Below are positions 18,988 through 30,294 of a stretch of DNA of 64,000 nt, in pieces. Source of the DNA: Salvia splendens. Taxonomy: Eukaryota > Streptophyta > Magnoliopsida > Lamiales > Lamiaceae. The position numbers and the translations under genes are program-made. The stretch is from NCBI RefSeq assembly GCF_004379255.2, contig NC_056045.1, positions 13,109,593 to 13,173,592 on the forward strand. The letters run 5' to 3'. The notes under the pieces were generated by a model. It searched no databases. It was not told where the DNA came from and was given only the letters and a program-made list of their open reading frames with translations. How positions within the stretch are numbered: the first letter of the stretch is position 1; every line of letters begins with the position of its first letter.

Positions 18988-21900
18988 GGGAAGAAATGAA
19001 AAGCATAATGCGTAAGAGATTTGTACCTTCTCATTATTTTCGTGAATTGTATCAAAAATTACAATCTATGAAACAAGGTACTAAATCTGTTGATGAGTAC
19101 TACAAAGACATGGAGATTGCCATGATTAGGGCAAATGTTGAAGAAGATAGAGAAGCAACTATGGCTCGATTCTTATGTGGGCTGAATAGGGAGATTGCAA
19201 ACATTGTGGAGCTTCAACACTATGTGGAGTTGGAGGACATGGTTCATATGGCCATGAAGGTGGAGGGACAATTGAAGAAGAAGGGAACAATCCAAAAGAA
19301 TTTTTCAACAAGTTCTCATTCTTCAAGGACAAAAGAGTGGACTTCAACCAAACCCAATTTTGGGGCAGGTTCTAAACCCCAAAATGAGGCGTCGACATCC
19401 AAGTCCAAAGAATTTGAGAAGGGTAAAGGTATTTCTACTTCTACTTCTACTCGAAATAGAGATATCAAATGTTTTCGTTGTCAAGGTGTTGGACACATTG
19501 CATCTCAATGTCCAAACAAAAGGGTGATGATTTTGAAGCCAAATGGAGAGATAGAATCTGAAAGTGAACGTGAAGATGATGATGAGGAGGAGGAGCAATT
19601 GGAGGAGATTGAACCAGAACATGGAGAACTTTTGGTGGTTCGAAGGGCTCTAAACATGCAAAACAGAAACGATGATCAGCAAAGGGAGAACATCTTCCAC
19701 ACAAGGTGTTTGGTCCAAGGTAAACTTTGCATAATGATTATTGATGGTGGTAGTTGTGCAAACGTTGCAAGTTCTGAAATGGTGGAAAAGTTGAGCTTAA
19801 CAACGGAAAAACATCCTAATCCGTACAAGCTACAATGGCTTAATGAATGTGGAGAAATTCGAGTGACTAAGCGAGTTCTAATTTCGTTTTCAATTGGCAA
19901 TTATAAAGATGATGTTCTTTGCGATGTTGTGCCAATGCATGCTAGTCACATTCTTTTGGGGAGGCCATGGCAGTTTGATCGTAGAGTGACTTATGATGGA
20001 TTTCATAACCACTACACCTTCAAGCACAACAACAAGTCTATTATGCTTGTGTCTTTAACACCTCAACAAGTTCAAGAGGACCAACAGAAATTGTCACAAG
20101 CAAGGAGAGCTCGTGAGGTTGAGAGGAAAAGAAGTGAGAGCATTGAAAAAGAGTCGAGTGAAAAAAAGAGTCGAGAGAAAAGTAAGAATGAGAGGAAAAA
20201 AGGTGAGGGCATTGAAAAAGAGTCAAGTGAAAAGAGTCCGAATGAAAAAAAGAACTTTTATGTGGGAGCAAGAGAAATAAAGAGTGCAATAGTTGAAATA
20301 AAGAGTGTTTTCATCTTAGTGTACAAACAGTCTTTGTTTACCACTAACGAATTAACCACTTCTTTGCCAAGTGCTTTTGTGTCTCTTTTACAGGAATTCG
20401 AAGATGTTTTTCCCGTGGAAGAATCAAGTGGATTACCGCCATTAAGAGGTATTGAACACCAAATTGACCTTATTCCCGGGGCAGTTCTACCAAATCGACC
20501 AGCCTATAGAGCCAATCCCGAAGAGACTAAGGAAATTCAAAGGCAAGTGCAAGAGTTGTTGGACAATGGAAAAATCCGTGAGAGCATGAGTCCATGTGCA
20601 GTTCCGGTAATTGTTGTTTCTAAGAAAGATGGATCATGGAGGATGTGCATCGACTGCCGAGCAATCAACAAAATCACGGTAAAGTATCGCTATCCTATTC
20701 CTAGGCTAGATGATATGCTTGATGAATTGCATGGTTCTGTTGTGTTTAGTAAGATCGATTTGAAAAGTGGTTATCATCAAATTCGAATTAGAGAAGGAGA
20801 CGAATGCAAAACAGCCTTTAAAACAAAATTTGGTCTATATGAGTGGTTAGTAATGCCTTTTGGTTTAACTAATGCACCAAGTACTTTCATGAGGTTGATG
20901 CACCATGTTTTGAGAAAATTCATTGGAAAATTTGTGGTTGTTTATTTTGATGATATTCTTGTCTATAGCAAAAATGTGAATGAACATCTTAACCATGTGC
21001 GTGCAGTTTTGGATACCTTACGAAAAGAATCATTGTATGCAAATCTCAAAAAGTGTTCTTTTTGCATGGATAAAGTTGTTTTTCTGGGTTTTGTTATAAG
21101 TGCTAATGGGATTGAAATGGAAAAAGAGAAGGTGAAAGCTATTTTAGAATGGCCAATTCCTCAAAATGTAGCACAAGTTAGAAGTTTTCATGGTCTTGCT
21201 AGTTTTTATAGGAGGTTTGTCAAGGATTTTAGTACAATTGCTGCACCTTTGAATGAAATTGTGAAAAAGGATGTTTGTTTTTATTGGGGAGAAAAACAAG
21301 AACATGCTTTTAATCTCCTTAAAGAAAAACTTACAACTGCACCAATTCTTTCTTTGCCTAACTTTGATAACATGTTTGAGCTTCAATGTGATGCATCTGG
21401 GGTAGGCATAGGAGCTGTTTTGTTGCAGGATAGGAAGCCAATCGCGTACTTTAGCGAAAAGTTGAAAGGAGCTCAATTGAACTATCCAACGTATGACAAG
21501 GAGTTATATGCTTTGGTTAGAGCTTTGGAAACATGGAAGCATTACTTGTGGCCTAGAGAGTTTGTAATTCACACGGATCATGAATCTCTCAAGTACTTGA
21601 AAGGTCAAGGTAAGCTTAGCAAGAGACATGTTAAGTGGGTGGAATTCATTGAATCATTTCCCTATGTAATCAAATACAAAAAGGGAAAAGAAAATATTGT
21701 GGCTGATGCATTATCTCGGAGGTACATTTTGATCACTACTTTGAGTTCTAAGTTGCTTGGTTTTGAGTTGATTAAGGAAATGTATGATAATGACCCGGAC
21801 TTTTCTTCTATCTATTTAGCTTGTGAGCATGCTGCATTTGACAAGTTCTATAGGCATGATGGCTATTTGTTTAGAGAAAACAAATTATGCATTCCTAAAG

Positions 21901-22528
21901 GTTCTATGCGTGAATTGCTTGTGCGTGAAGCTCATGGTGGTGGTTTAATGGGTCATTTTGGAGTCCATAAGACAATGAATGTTTTGCTTGAACATTTCTT
22001 TTGGCCTAAAATGCGTGTGGATGTTGAAAGAATTTGTAAAAGATGCATAACTTGCATGCAAGCCAAGTCTAAATCACACCCACATGGTTTGTACAAACCG
22101 TTACCAATTCCTAGTGCACCTTGGGAGGATATTTCAATGGACTTTGTTGTTGGTTTTCCAAGAACAAAAAGAGGTAGAGATTCAGTTTATGTGGTTGTTG
22201 ATAGGTTTTCAAAAATGGCACATTTTATTCCATGTCACAAAACTGATGATGCATCTCATATCGCTGATTTGTTCTTTAAAGAAATTGTCCGTTTGCATGG
22301 TGTTCCTAGATCAATTGTGAGTGATCGAGATGCTAAATTTGTGAGTCATTTTTGGCGAGTGTTGTGGAATAAGTTGGGAACTAAACTCTTGTTTTCTACT
22401 ACTTGTCATCCACAAACTGATGGACAAACTGAAGTAGTTAATAGGACTTTGTCTCAATTACTACGAACTTTAGTTAAAAAGAACTTGAAAAGTTGGGAGG
22501 AATGCTTACCTTTTGCTGAGTTTGCTTA

Positions 22529-22544
22529 TAATCGAAGTGTCCAT

Positions 22545-22547
<3 letters not shown>
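22529..22547. repeat. L7 target-site duplication, left copy (19 bp)
   Basis: TAATCGAAGTGTCCATTCT here recurs at 30276-30294, bracketing L7. The G1 integrase frame resumes in register after it. Confidence 0.96.
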
Positions 22548-22579
<32 letters not shown>

Positions 22580-22582
<3 letters not shown>

Positions 22583-22796
22583 CAAACACCTCTACGGTGG
22601 AGGGTTCGTGGGTCCCTCATCCCTATATTTCCACAAGAGATAATTACAAGGCGTGGCCACACCCAAAAGTGGTGTGCCGTAACAAAATCAAGAGTAGTAT
22701 GCGGTCCGATCCCACAAGGTTCGGACCTCATCATACTCCTTTCCAAAAAACAATTAACCACAAAGCTAGTCACTATTGTCTCCCGTCGTCTCATGA
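22580..22796 (-). other. L7 3' UTR with hairpins
   Basis: In sense orientation GGTCCGAACC pairs with GGATCGGACC within an AGTATG/CATACT stem. The sixth pair is G-C where L8 has G-U. CACACC/GGTGTG and the terminal CACC/GGTG stem follow, then TTTGAT and poly(A). Confidence 0.65.
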
Positions 22797-25700
22797 TCAA
22801 CTTTGATGCCCGTCCCCGTCTAGGTTTCGGATGTGCGACACTCCCATCTCGTCCAATCTAACCAAGTCCAATAGTTCTCTCGGTGCTGAGTTGTAGTGCA
22901 TTCGTAGGCCACTGTCTTGGACTAGTCCCATTTTCGCAAGGAAGTCCGCCGCTTTGTTCCCCTCCCTGTGTATGAAGGTGGCTCGGAATTTGAGTTGGCG
23001 TTTGAGAATGGTTAGTTGCGCCACCGCTTGCCGAGCGAGTGCCGGCCCCCATCCCGTCCCATTGACCAATTTGATTGCTTGCTCTGCATCTGACTCAATC
23101 CAGATTGGTAGGCCGTATTCCTTGGCTATATTTAGCCCGTGAATCATGGCCAACAGCTCCGCTTCTAACGCCGAGTGGGCTTCAAGGGGTGTGCTGACGG
23201 CGACGAGCATCTTACCCGAGTGGTCTCGAATGATCCCGCCAGCCCCTGTACTGCCGTTCGCTTCATTATAGGAGCCATCCGTGTTGAGCTTTATCCACGG
23301 CTGATCCGGGGGGTTCCATTTGATTGCCATGGCTAGGGGTAGCGCCCTGATTGCCGCCGCTTGTTGAGGAATATTGATTCCAAGTTTAACTCCCTTCCAA
23401 TGTTTCGGCTTCAAGCTTCCATTAGACATAGCATTTCGAATGAACATGTGGACCTGCCATACCACGTTTTGTGGTTTAAACTGTGTGCCTTGGTGGCGGC
23501 TCCTGTTTCTCTCCGACCATATAAACCAAAGGATGAGGTATGGAGTGGCTCGGCTAAGATGTTTCTTGTTCGGCTGTTGGCACCTTCGCGCCCACACTTC
23601 GATTCTCGTAGGGATTGTGTCATTGATATGGATGCGTGGGAACGGGCCTGTGAACCAGCCGTCGAACTCACTCCATACTCTGCGAGCTCCATATCCCTGG
23701 ATGAAGAGGTGTTGGAGTGACTCAGTGTTCGGTCTGTGGGGGCAGCATTGGCACTTAGAGGCTAGCTCAATCTCCCGCCACTGAAGTTTCGTGTCAACCG
23801 GCACCCGATTGGAGAGAAGCCTCCAGATAAAGATGGCTATTGAGTTGGTGAGGCCTACCTTCCAAACGTCCCCCAAACCATGGATGATCGGGTTTCGTCC
23901 TCGAAGTGTGTCCCATGTCGAAGCCACCGTGAATTCCCCATGCTTAGAGAGGTTCCACCTCGGGATATCCTGTTCGTCATGGAGGATCGGTGTATTAATG
24001 ATGCCATCGATAACATGCTGAGGGAGGCCGGCCTGATTGTGAAGGAGTTGAAGCTTGGGCACATCCCAACCACCATTTGTAATGAACTCCGAGACCCGGG
24101 TGGTTGGTCTTCCCCTATCATCAAGGCTAAGTTCCCTCAGAGGGCTATTGCCAAGCCAAATGTCATCCCAGAAGTAGATGTCCCCTTGTCCCACTAGCCA
24201 TCTCATGTGCGGTTGCGCGAGGGGCCATGCTCTTGAGAGCCTTCTCCACGTAGGGCTACTTCTGCTCGGCAATCTCAAGGTGAGCGGTGTGGAGTTGGAG
24301 CAATATTTTGCCATCATGTATCTTGCCCAAAGGGAGTTTTGCTCCCGAAATCGCCACCAAAGTTTGATATTGAAAGCGTGGAGGACCTCCATAGTTTTTC
24401 GGATCCCAAGGCCTCCTTCATCAGTGGGCCGGCACATTTGTTCCCATCCAATCCAATGGGTCCGCTTCTTTTCATTCGTAGACCCCCAAAAGAATCGGGC
24501 CATTTGTTGATCAAGTTGCTTGAGGGTACCGGCCGTGGGCTCGACGGCTTGAAAGATGTGCAAGGGGATCGCTTCAAGAGTGCTCTTAATCAACGTAAGC
24601 CTTCCTCCAAAGGATAGGTGACGGTGTGCCCATCCTGAGATCCTTCTTGCAATCTTTTCCCGTAGAAAGAGGAACATGTCCGTGCGCTTGACACCACGGT
24701 AGATAGGGACACCGAGATAGAGAAAAGGAAAGGCCCCTCTAGAGAAGCCTCCTTCCGCCTGGATCGAGTTTGCCCAATGTTCATGGGCCTTGGCAATATA
24801 GAAATTACTCTTGGCGAGGCTGACTTGTTGGCCGGAGACTCTTTCATATTTTTCGAGACAGGCTCTTAGCCGGCGCATAGGATTTGCCGCCGCTTGAGTG
24901 AAGATGATAATGTCGTCCGCATAGGCTAGATGGCTGATCTCCATGCATCTCCGGGAGGCTTTGAACGTCATGTCCTTTTGGCCGAGGATGAGCTTATCTA
25001 ATGCTCGGGACAGGTAGTCCGCCGCGATTACGAACAGAGCAGGGGAGATCGGGTCTCCTTGCCGAAGTCCTCGAGTTGATCTAAAGAAGCCCGAGGGTGC
25101 CCCGTTAACAAGGACCGAGAACCAGCAACACCCAATACACCTCTCCATAAGTGAAATCCATGAATCCGGGAAACCCATACGGCGTAAAACTTTGAAGAGG
25201 AATGGCCATTGGACCCTATCATAGGCTTTAGCCATGTCAATCTTTACTGCCACATTAGGCGCTGGGGAGCATCTAGCAAGCTCATGGAACATCTCTTGAG
25301 CCAGAAGTGCGTTGTCGTTAAGGAGCCGACCTTTGACAAATCCACTTTGGTTTGGGGAGATGACCTGTGGGAGGAAAGGAGAGAGTCGAGAGGTGAGTAC
25401 CTTGGTAATGATCTTGTTTAAAACATTGCAGAGACTGATGGGTCGGTAGTCGGTCCATGATTCCGGCGAAGCCTTCTTTGGGATAAGGACTATGCTTGTG
25501 GCCGTGATGCTCCTCGGCAGGAAGGCCCCTCTGAAGAACTGTCTGATTGCGTCCACTACCTCCGGCCCCACAATAGGCCAGCAGGCTTGATAGAAGGTGG
25601 CCGAGAAGCCGTCGGGTCCGGGTGCACTATCTCCGGAAATGCAAAAGGTGGCACTCCTGACCTCGTCCGCACTTGGAGCATCTGCGATGTCAGCGAACTG

Positions 25701-26963
25701 CTCGGCTGAGTGGACCTGCTGGATTAGGTCAAGGTCTGGATCTTCAAGTATCGGATTGTTGGGGGCAAGGAGTTGTTGGAAGAACTCCACTGCGGACTTT
25801 TTAATCTCGGCTTCCTCGGTGAGCTCCTGCCCATTGACACGTATTGAATGGATGCGGAGACGAACCCTCTTTTGTTTCACCCAGCTTTGGTAGAACCGGG
25901 TATTTTTGTCTCCCTCGGCAAGCCACCTCAGAGCTGCCTTCTGTCGCCAAAAATCTTCTTCCATTTTCAGCAAAAGGATGTACTCGGCAATGTGTTTGTT
26001 GATCGCTGTCCTGTGATCCGGGGTCGGCCTTGCTTCGAAACAAGATTGGGCCAAAGCAATTTCTTCCTCCTTTTCTTTTAGATTAGCATGAATGTTTCCA
26101 AAAACCTCTTTGTTCCACTCCTTAAGGGCCTTTTTAACTCTGGCCTGCTTGATTTGAATGTTTAGGATTCCACCCGCCCCCGTGGGCTCCTCCCATGCTT
26201 TTTGCACTACGGCCATGAATCCTTCATGTCGGATCCACATGTTCTGGAACCTGAAAGCCTTGGCTCCAGCGGATGTGTTCATCTTCGTGCACCTGACAAG
26301 AATTGGTCCATGGTCCGAGGCAATCCGGGGGAGGTTCGTAACCCGAGTAGCCTCGAAGGTCTTAGTCCAATCCTCGCTGACAAACACTCTATCCAACCTT
26401 TCAAAAAGGCCATTCTTGGCCCAAGTGAATGCCGCTCCATCAAAACCAGGGTCAAGCAGCCTACAATCTTCCGTTGCCTCCGCAAAATCTACCATCTCGG
26501 CTTGCCGGTTGGTATCACTTCCAACTCTGTCTTGATGAGATAGCATGGTGTTGAAATCGCCACCGATGATCCAAGGTGTTCCCTCAAGAGGCCCGGCAAT
26601 CTCTCTCATCTTGTCCCATAGGTGATGTCTTTCAGCCCTTGTACATTTGGCGTACACGGCTGAGATGGCCACCGGCCTAGCAAGGCGGTGGGATTTGAGG
26701 TACCCGTGGAGAATTTGTTCCGAGTCAACCTCAATATCAAAAGTGGACCCCTCTTCCGCAAACATCCAAATCTTCTCGTTCATGTTCGAACCAATGAAGG
26801 ACAGCCCCAAGGCCTTAGAGAAACGGTCCGGGTCCGGTTGTGTGAGCGGTTCCATTATTGCAAGAAATAAAACATTATGACAACCAATTAGTCTTTTCAG
26901 AACGTTTTGAGTGGGCGCATTCGCGATCCCCCTCACGTTCCAAAACATGAGATTGTACGACAT
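22797..26963 (-). CDS. L7 ORF2: LINE endonuclease / reverse transcriptase / RNase H
   Basis: 1388 residues from the ATG at 26963 (MSYNLMFWNVRG). The endonuclease occupies about residues 1-225, with N9, E38, D136/N138 in GGDFNT and D217/H218 in SDHGP. Reverse transcriptase spans about 440-720: D576 in KIDMAKAYDRV, RQGDPIS at 634-640 and YADD at 681-684. The zinc segment is near 1000-1095 (CQCC 1071-1074). RNase H spans about 1225-1345 (D1229, E1269, D1292, D1340). All expected catalytic positions are present. The start follows the ORF1 stop at once (TAATAATG), so translation probably depends on reinitiation after ORF1. Confidence 0.95.
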   Translation of the reverse strand: MSYNLMFWNVRGIANAPTQNVLKRLIGCHNVLFLAIMEPLTQPDPDRFSKALGLSFIGSNMNEKIWMFAEEGSTFDIEVDSEQILHGYLKSHRLARPVAISAVYAKCTRAERHHLWDKMREIAGPLEGTPWIIGGDFNTMLSHQDRVGSDTNRQAEMVDFAEATEDCRLLDPGFDGAAFTWAKNGLFERLDRVFVSEDWTKTFEATRVTNLPRIASDHGPILVRCTKMNTSAGAKAFRFQNMWIRHEGFMAVVQKAWEEPTGAGGILNIQIKQARVKKALKEWNKEVFGNIHANLKEKEEEIALAQSCFEARPTPDHRTAINKHIAEYILLLKMEEDFWRQKAALRWLAEGDKNTRFYQSWVKQKRVRLRIHSIRVNGQELTEEAEIKKSAVEFFQQLLAPNNPILEDPDLDLIQQVHSAEQFADIADAPSADEVRSATFCISGDSAPGPDGFSATFYQACWPIVGPEVVDAIRQFFRGAFLPRSITATSIVLIPKKASPESWTDYRPISLCNVLNKIITKVLTSRLSPFLPQVISPNQSGFVKGRLLNDNALLAQEMFHELARCSPAPNVAVKIDMAKAYDRVQWPFLFKVLRRMGFPDSWISLMERCIGCCWFSVLVNGAPSGFFRSTRGLRQGDPISPALFVIAADYLSRALDKLILGQKDMTFKASRRCMEISHLAYADDIIIFTQAAANPMRRLRACLEKYERVSGQQVSLAKSNFYIAKAHEHWANSIQAEGGFSRGAFPFLYLGVPIYRGVKRTDMFLFLREKIARRISGWAHRHLSFGGRLTLIKSTLEAIPLHIFQAVEPTAGTLKQLDQQMARFFWGSTNEKKRTHWIGWEQMCRPTDEGGLGIRKTMEVLHAFNIKLWWRFREQNSLWARYMMAKYCSNSTPLTLRLPSRSSPTWRRLSRAWPLAQPHMRWLVGQGDIYFWDDIWLGNSPLRELSLDDRGRPTTRVSEFITNGGWDVPKLQLLHNQAGLPQHVIDGIINTPILHDEQDIPRWNLSKHGEFTVASTWDTLRGRNPIIHGLGDVWKVGLTNSIAIFIWRLLSNRVPVDTKLQWREIELASKCQCCPHRPNTESLQHLFIQGYGARRVWSEFDGWFTGPFPRIHINDTIPTRIEVWARRCQQPNKKHLSRATPYLILWFIWSERNRSRHQGTQFKPQNVVWQVHMFIRNAMSNGSLKPKHWKGVKLGINIPQQAAAIRALPLAMAIKWNPPDQPWIKLNTDGSYNEANGSTGAGGIIRDHSGKMLVAVSTPLEAHSALEAELLAMIHGLNIAKEYGLPIWIESDAEQAIKLVNGTGWGPALARQAVAQLTILKRQLKFRATFIHREGNKAADFLAKMGLVQDSGLRMHYNSAPRELLDLVRLDEMGVSHIRNLDGDGHQS

Positions 26964-26965
26964 TA

Positions 26966-29900
26966 TTAACAAGAAGGGTGCGTACCCAAAGAGGTTGAAG
27001 GCCCTCCTTGATAGTCAGTACGGTGTTGCTCTTTGTTCGGAGAGACCTCCTCGGCGTCCTCGGCCGAACTGTTGCCTCCTAACTTCTCGGCCCCCACATG
27101 CAATTCCATAAGGTCTTCGTCCGCATCCCCACAATTCTCAACATCAAATTCTCCGTTCTCCATGAGAGTATAATATTGGTTAGTGCTCATGTGGTTCTTT
27201 GCCGAGAAGAACCCACGCCCCCTTGTCAAAGCATGGCGCGCGCCTCCTCTCGGATTCCCTCGCCGAACTGGTGAGACCAAGCTCCTCGCAATGGGGGAGC
27301 CCCACTCCACGTCCATGTTCCCACGTGGTGTTGGTGGTTCGGTGGTGGGATGCAATGGATTCCCCCGGTTCGGTGGGGACTTCCCAATCTCGATCCCGGC
27401 AATAAGCCCGGCATTCTGAGTTCCGGAGCTCGGTCCGCTCCCCAAAGTAGAGTCACCCTTGGAGTTCGGTCCCTCCCAGGAAGTATCACCGGAGTCCTCC
27501 CCATTTGTTTTGTTATTGTTTGGTCGATCACCGGCCTTGCCTTGCTTCTTCCCCTGATGTTTCCATTCGTTGGAGCTGGAGGCATTCTTCCCCATATCTT
27601 GCTTCCCCTTCTCGGTCTGTCTCTCGGGTTGTGGCTGTTTTGGCGGGCCGTTGTGGTAGTTTCTCTTTGGCGGCCGTTCCTTCTTGCCCGTCGCATAGCA
27701 CACCTCACTTGCATGGCCGACATGTTTGCATTCTCGGCAATATGATGGTATCTTGTCCCATCGGACTCGCTGCACCGTTTCTCGCCCACCAAGATCGAGG
27801 ATTATCTCTTCGGTAGGTGGTTTTGTGATGTCTATCTCGACGCAGATTCGGGCAAATGAAAGCCGAGTCTTGTTTGCCGTGGCTCGATCAATTTGTATTG
27901 GATTGCCGAGAAGCTTGCCGATGGCGAATAAGGCGGATTGGTCGAAAAGATGTATGGGGAGGCCAATTAGGTTGCACCAGATTGCCGCAATGGGGGACTC
28001 GCAGTAAGCATCAAAGTCCGGGGACCATTTGAAGACCCTCATCGGGTGTCGGTCAATGAGCCAAACGGGCGTACCCCTTGGGCCTCCAAGGATTCGGGCA
28101 TAGTCCGCCAAGTCCTCGCATTGAATGAGAATATGTTTAGCATTAATGTACTTCCAACTAAATCCACACCGAAGTTTAATATTGTCGAGGGTCTTTTGGA
28201 TTTGCAGTCCCGTAGGGATAGAGTGAGAAAACTTACCCACAATGGCGTGTCCCATGCTCTCAGCAAGCTTTTGAGTTTCCGCTCCGGAGAAGTAAATGGT
28301 CGGGATGCCGTCGGACACTGAAGCAAATCCAATGTTCTGGAGCTTATCCGGTTCAAAGGCTTGGGGGCCGGTAGGGTCAGTCGAGCCTTTGAGCATGTCC
28401 GCCATCGTTTTCGGCCGACCGGGGTGGCTTGCGGCGCCTTCACCCCGGCCTTGTAGAGTGTTACTCGCCGAGCCCGACGGGGTACCCCTAAGCAAGTCCG
28501 CCATCGATTTCGGCCACGGCGAGGGCCCCAGTGTAGCTTCTACCCCCCCAAGTTGATTAACTACATTCAGCCCTTGTGTTGCGGCATCCGTCGCGGACTT
28601 AGGTGTGTTTCCATTTCTCTTCGGATTGTTGAGTTCGGCTTCTCCATTCTCGGTGTGGATCTTCTCGGCACCTACGTTGCCGTTGTGTGCCCTTCTCGGC
28701 TTTTCCATTCTCGGCTTTTCGGCTTTTTCTTTCTCGGTGTGGATCTTCTCGACTTTTTCCTTCTCGGTGAGGGTCTGTTCGGCATCATCCATAGGCGTAT
28801 CGTTGGGTGTTGGTGTGTCTCTTGTCACTGCAACCATCTCGGCACTAGGCGTGGCCTTGTTCATCGTCTCGATAAAAGGCTTTTCTCGGTAGACGTTAGG
28901 GTTCGACTTCGGTCGCGGCTGGCCGAACTCCGCACTGTAATGTTCCGAACTAGCCTCAAACGTAGCTCGGAGCTTGCTAGTTCGTCCTCGTTCGAGAGGG
29001 GGAAAGTCCTCAAGAGAGGGTCCATTTCCATCCCGAGGTGTGTGTGTGACACTTTGCATGCATCCCGAAGGGTTTAGGGGGAACTCCAGTGGTTTGTGAC
29101 CGGCCGTAATGAGAGGTTGCGCAACCAATGTGTCTAGCATCTCCGCCGAGTCCAAGGCGGCTAAGTGGATGATTTCGGCCTTTGTTGGTTGCGTTGGGGC
29201 CTCCACGACAATCGTCTCACGTGAGCTCTTGGGACGGAAAGGAGTTAGCCCACTTTCGGAAGGAGGTTTTGGTCTCCAAGCCAATTCGGGAAAGTTGGGT
29301 TGCTGCAAAAAGGAGCTAGATTTTTGTTGTTTTGGGGGCTCAACGGATGCATTGGGGCCAGCATCACGTGGTGTTCCGAAGTGGCAAGGCGCCAAGGAAC
29401 TTTCGGAAAGTGATTTTGTTGTTGTGCCCATTTCGGGCAAGTTGACTAGCGCGTCCACCCAGGCCTTTTGACCCGTGCTAGAGCCATCTCTCTCCGAGCA
29501 GCCATCATGTGGGGGGTTGTGCTCTCCTCCGTCACCGGTCCCCGCGTTTGCGCCGGCCGCAAGGTCATCGGCCGGAGCGTTGTCAACAGTTCTGGCGCCG
29601 GCAAGTTCTTCATTAATCTTAGCTTCATCTTCACCGTTGAGATTAGGGGAGGGCTCCATCGACGTCGGGAAGATGGGGCCTTTGCATTTTGGGCTTCCGA
29701 CCGGCGAGCTCCCTTCGGCCCCGAAATCAATCTTCTTCCTAAGTTGCTTGTCCTCCGGCATCGGTGAGGGTACGAACCTTTTCCGACCAGTGCCTTTGAT
29801 GGGAGGGGCTGGTGTACTTTTCCGTGCCTTCACCTTCATTTTCAAAGTTTTCCTCGCCACTTTCCTGCAGGGAAAAATTATGGAGGGAGACTCCTCCGAC

Positions 29901-30019
29901 GTGAAATTCATTGGCTGGTCCGAGAGAGGGTCCTCGGCCGGCCGGAGGACCATTAGCTGGTCCGAGATGGTGCGCGGTTCTTCTGACTCCGGGGGGGGAT
30001 CCGGCAGGAGCTCCGGCAT
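26966..30019 (-). CDS. L7 ORF1: DUF4283/CCHC RNA-binding protein
   Basis: 1017 residues from the ATG at 30019 (MPELLPDPPPESEEP); the open frame extends eight codons upstream without an ATG. The N-terminal half is long, acidic and proline-rich, with degenerate repeats (EKIHTEKEKAEKPRMEKPRR). A DUF4283-like domain follows at about 560-755 (IGFASVSDGIPTIYF to ARICVEIDITKPP), then a CX2CX4HX4C knuckle (YCRECKHVGHASEVC) near 765. The C-terminal tail is basic and G/R-rich. Proteins of this family bind element RNA in the retrotransposition particle. The stop is followed at once by a second in-frame TAA that overlaps the ORF2 ATG. Confidence 0.93.
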   Translation of the reverse strand: MPELLPDPPPESEEPRTISDQLMVLRPAEDPLSDQPMNFTSEESPSIIFPCRKVARKTLKMKVKARKSTPAPPIKGTGRKRFVPSPMPEDKQLRKKIDFGAEGSSPVGSPKCKGPIFPTSMEPSPNLNGEDEAKINEELAGARTVDNAPADDLAAGANAGTGDGGEHNPPHDGCSERDGSSTGQKAWVDALVNLPEMGTTTKSLSESSLAPCHFGTPRDAGPNASVEPPKQQKSSSFLQQPNFPELAWRPKPPSESGLTPFRPKSSRETIVVEAPTQPTKAEIIHLAALDSAEMLDTLVAQPLITAGHKPLEFPLNPSGCMQSVTHTPRDGNGPSLEDFPPLERGRTSKLRATFEASSEHYSAEFGQPRPKSNPNVYREKPFIETMNKATPSAEMVAVTRDTPTPNDTPMDDAEQTLTEKEKVEKIHTEKEKAEKPRMEKPRRAHNGNVGAEKIHTENGEAELNNPKRNGNTPKSATDAATQGLNVVNQLGGVEATLGPSPWPKSMADLLRGTPSGSASNTLQGRGEGAASHPGRPKTMADMLKGSTDPTGPQAFEPDKLQNIGFASVSDGIPTIYFSGAETQKLAESMGHAIVGKFSHSIPTGLQIQKTLDNIKLRCGFSWKYINAKHILIQCEDLADYARILGGPRGTPVWLIDRHPMRVFKWSPDFDAYCESPIAAIWCNLIGLPIHLFDQSALFAIGKLLGNPIQIDRATANKTRLSFARICVEIDITKPPTEEIILDLGGRETVQRVRWDKIPSYCRECKHVGHASEVCYATGKKERPPKRNYHNGPPKQPQPERQTEKGKQDMGKNASSSNEWKHQGKKQGKAGDRPNNNKTNGEDSGDTSWEGPNSKGDSTLGSGPSSGTQNAGLIAGIEIGKSPPNRGNPLHPTTEPPTPRGNMDVEWGSPIARSLVSPVRRGNPRGGARHALTRGRGFFSAKNHMSTNQYYTLMENGEFDVENCGDADEDLMELHVGAEKLGGNSSAEDAEEVSPNKEQHRTDYQGGPSTSLGTHPSC

Positions 30020-30275
30020 GATCGAGAGAATGAGTCGAGTCACCAGCCGCTCCGGAGCTTTGTTCGTGCCTTAGCCAAGGGAGTGGGTTGGTTGGTGAGA
30101 ATCCGAGGTCGGGAGGATGGTGGGTGGCTGGTGGAGCGGGGGCGTGAGGGGGACCGTCGACAGTGGTGAGCCGAGCGAGAATGGGGTGGGCGGCGATGTG
30201 GGAACTCAAAACGTGGTGGGGGATTCTAGAGAGAAGGGAGAGCGTCTCTCTCTAACTTACAATTAAGGTACATTT

Positions 30276-30294
30276 TAATCGAAGTGTCCATTCT
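30276..30294. repeat. L7 target-site duplication, right copy
   Basis: This is the second copy of TAATCGAAGTGTCCATTCT, after which G1 integrase coding resumes. Confidence 0.96.

Larger units (their letters stand above)
18970..22547 (+). pseudogene. G1 Gag-Pol, main block
   Basis: Continuous coding sequence from [17 protein letters not shown] to [11 protein letters not shown]. In order: rest of Gag, CCHC knuckle ([14 protein letters not shown]), a protease with DGGSC, a K/E/S-rich linker of degenerate repeats, reverse transcriptase (YFDDILVYS), RNase H ([15 protein letters not shown]) and integrase (HHCC zinc motif, then the D,D-35-E catalytic residues). L7 cuts it between integrase core and GPY/F module. 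Compared with G2 it has Cys for Trp in the RT motif GDEWKTAFK (codon 20807-20809). Confidence 0.9.
22548..30275 (-). mobile_element. L7: full-length LINE with both ORFs open
   Basis: A complete LINE of about 7.7 kb inside G1 pol: poly(T) 22548-22579, 3' UTR, ORF2 22797-26963, ORF1 26966-30019 and 5' UTR to about 30255. About 20 extra bases (30256-30275) precede the target duplication. The 19-bp duplication is perfect. It carries no visible stop or frameshift in either ORF, has complete ends and sits inside a very young gypsy. It is the best candidate in the window for a recently mobile source copy. Confidence 0.96.
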
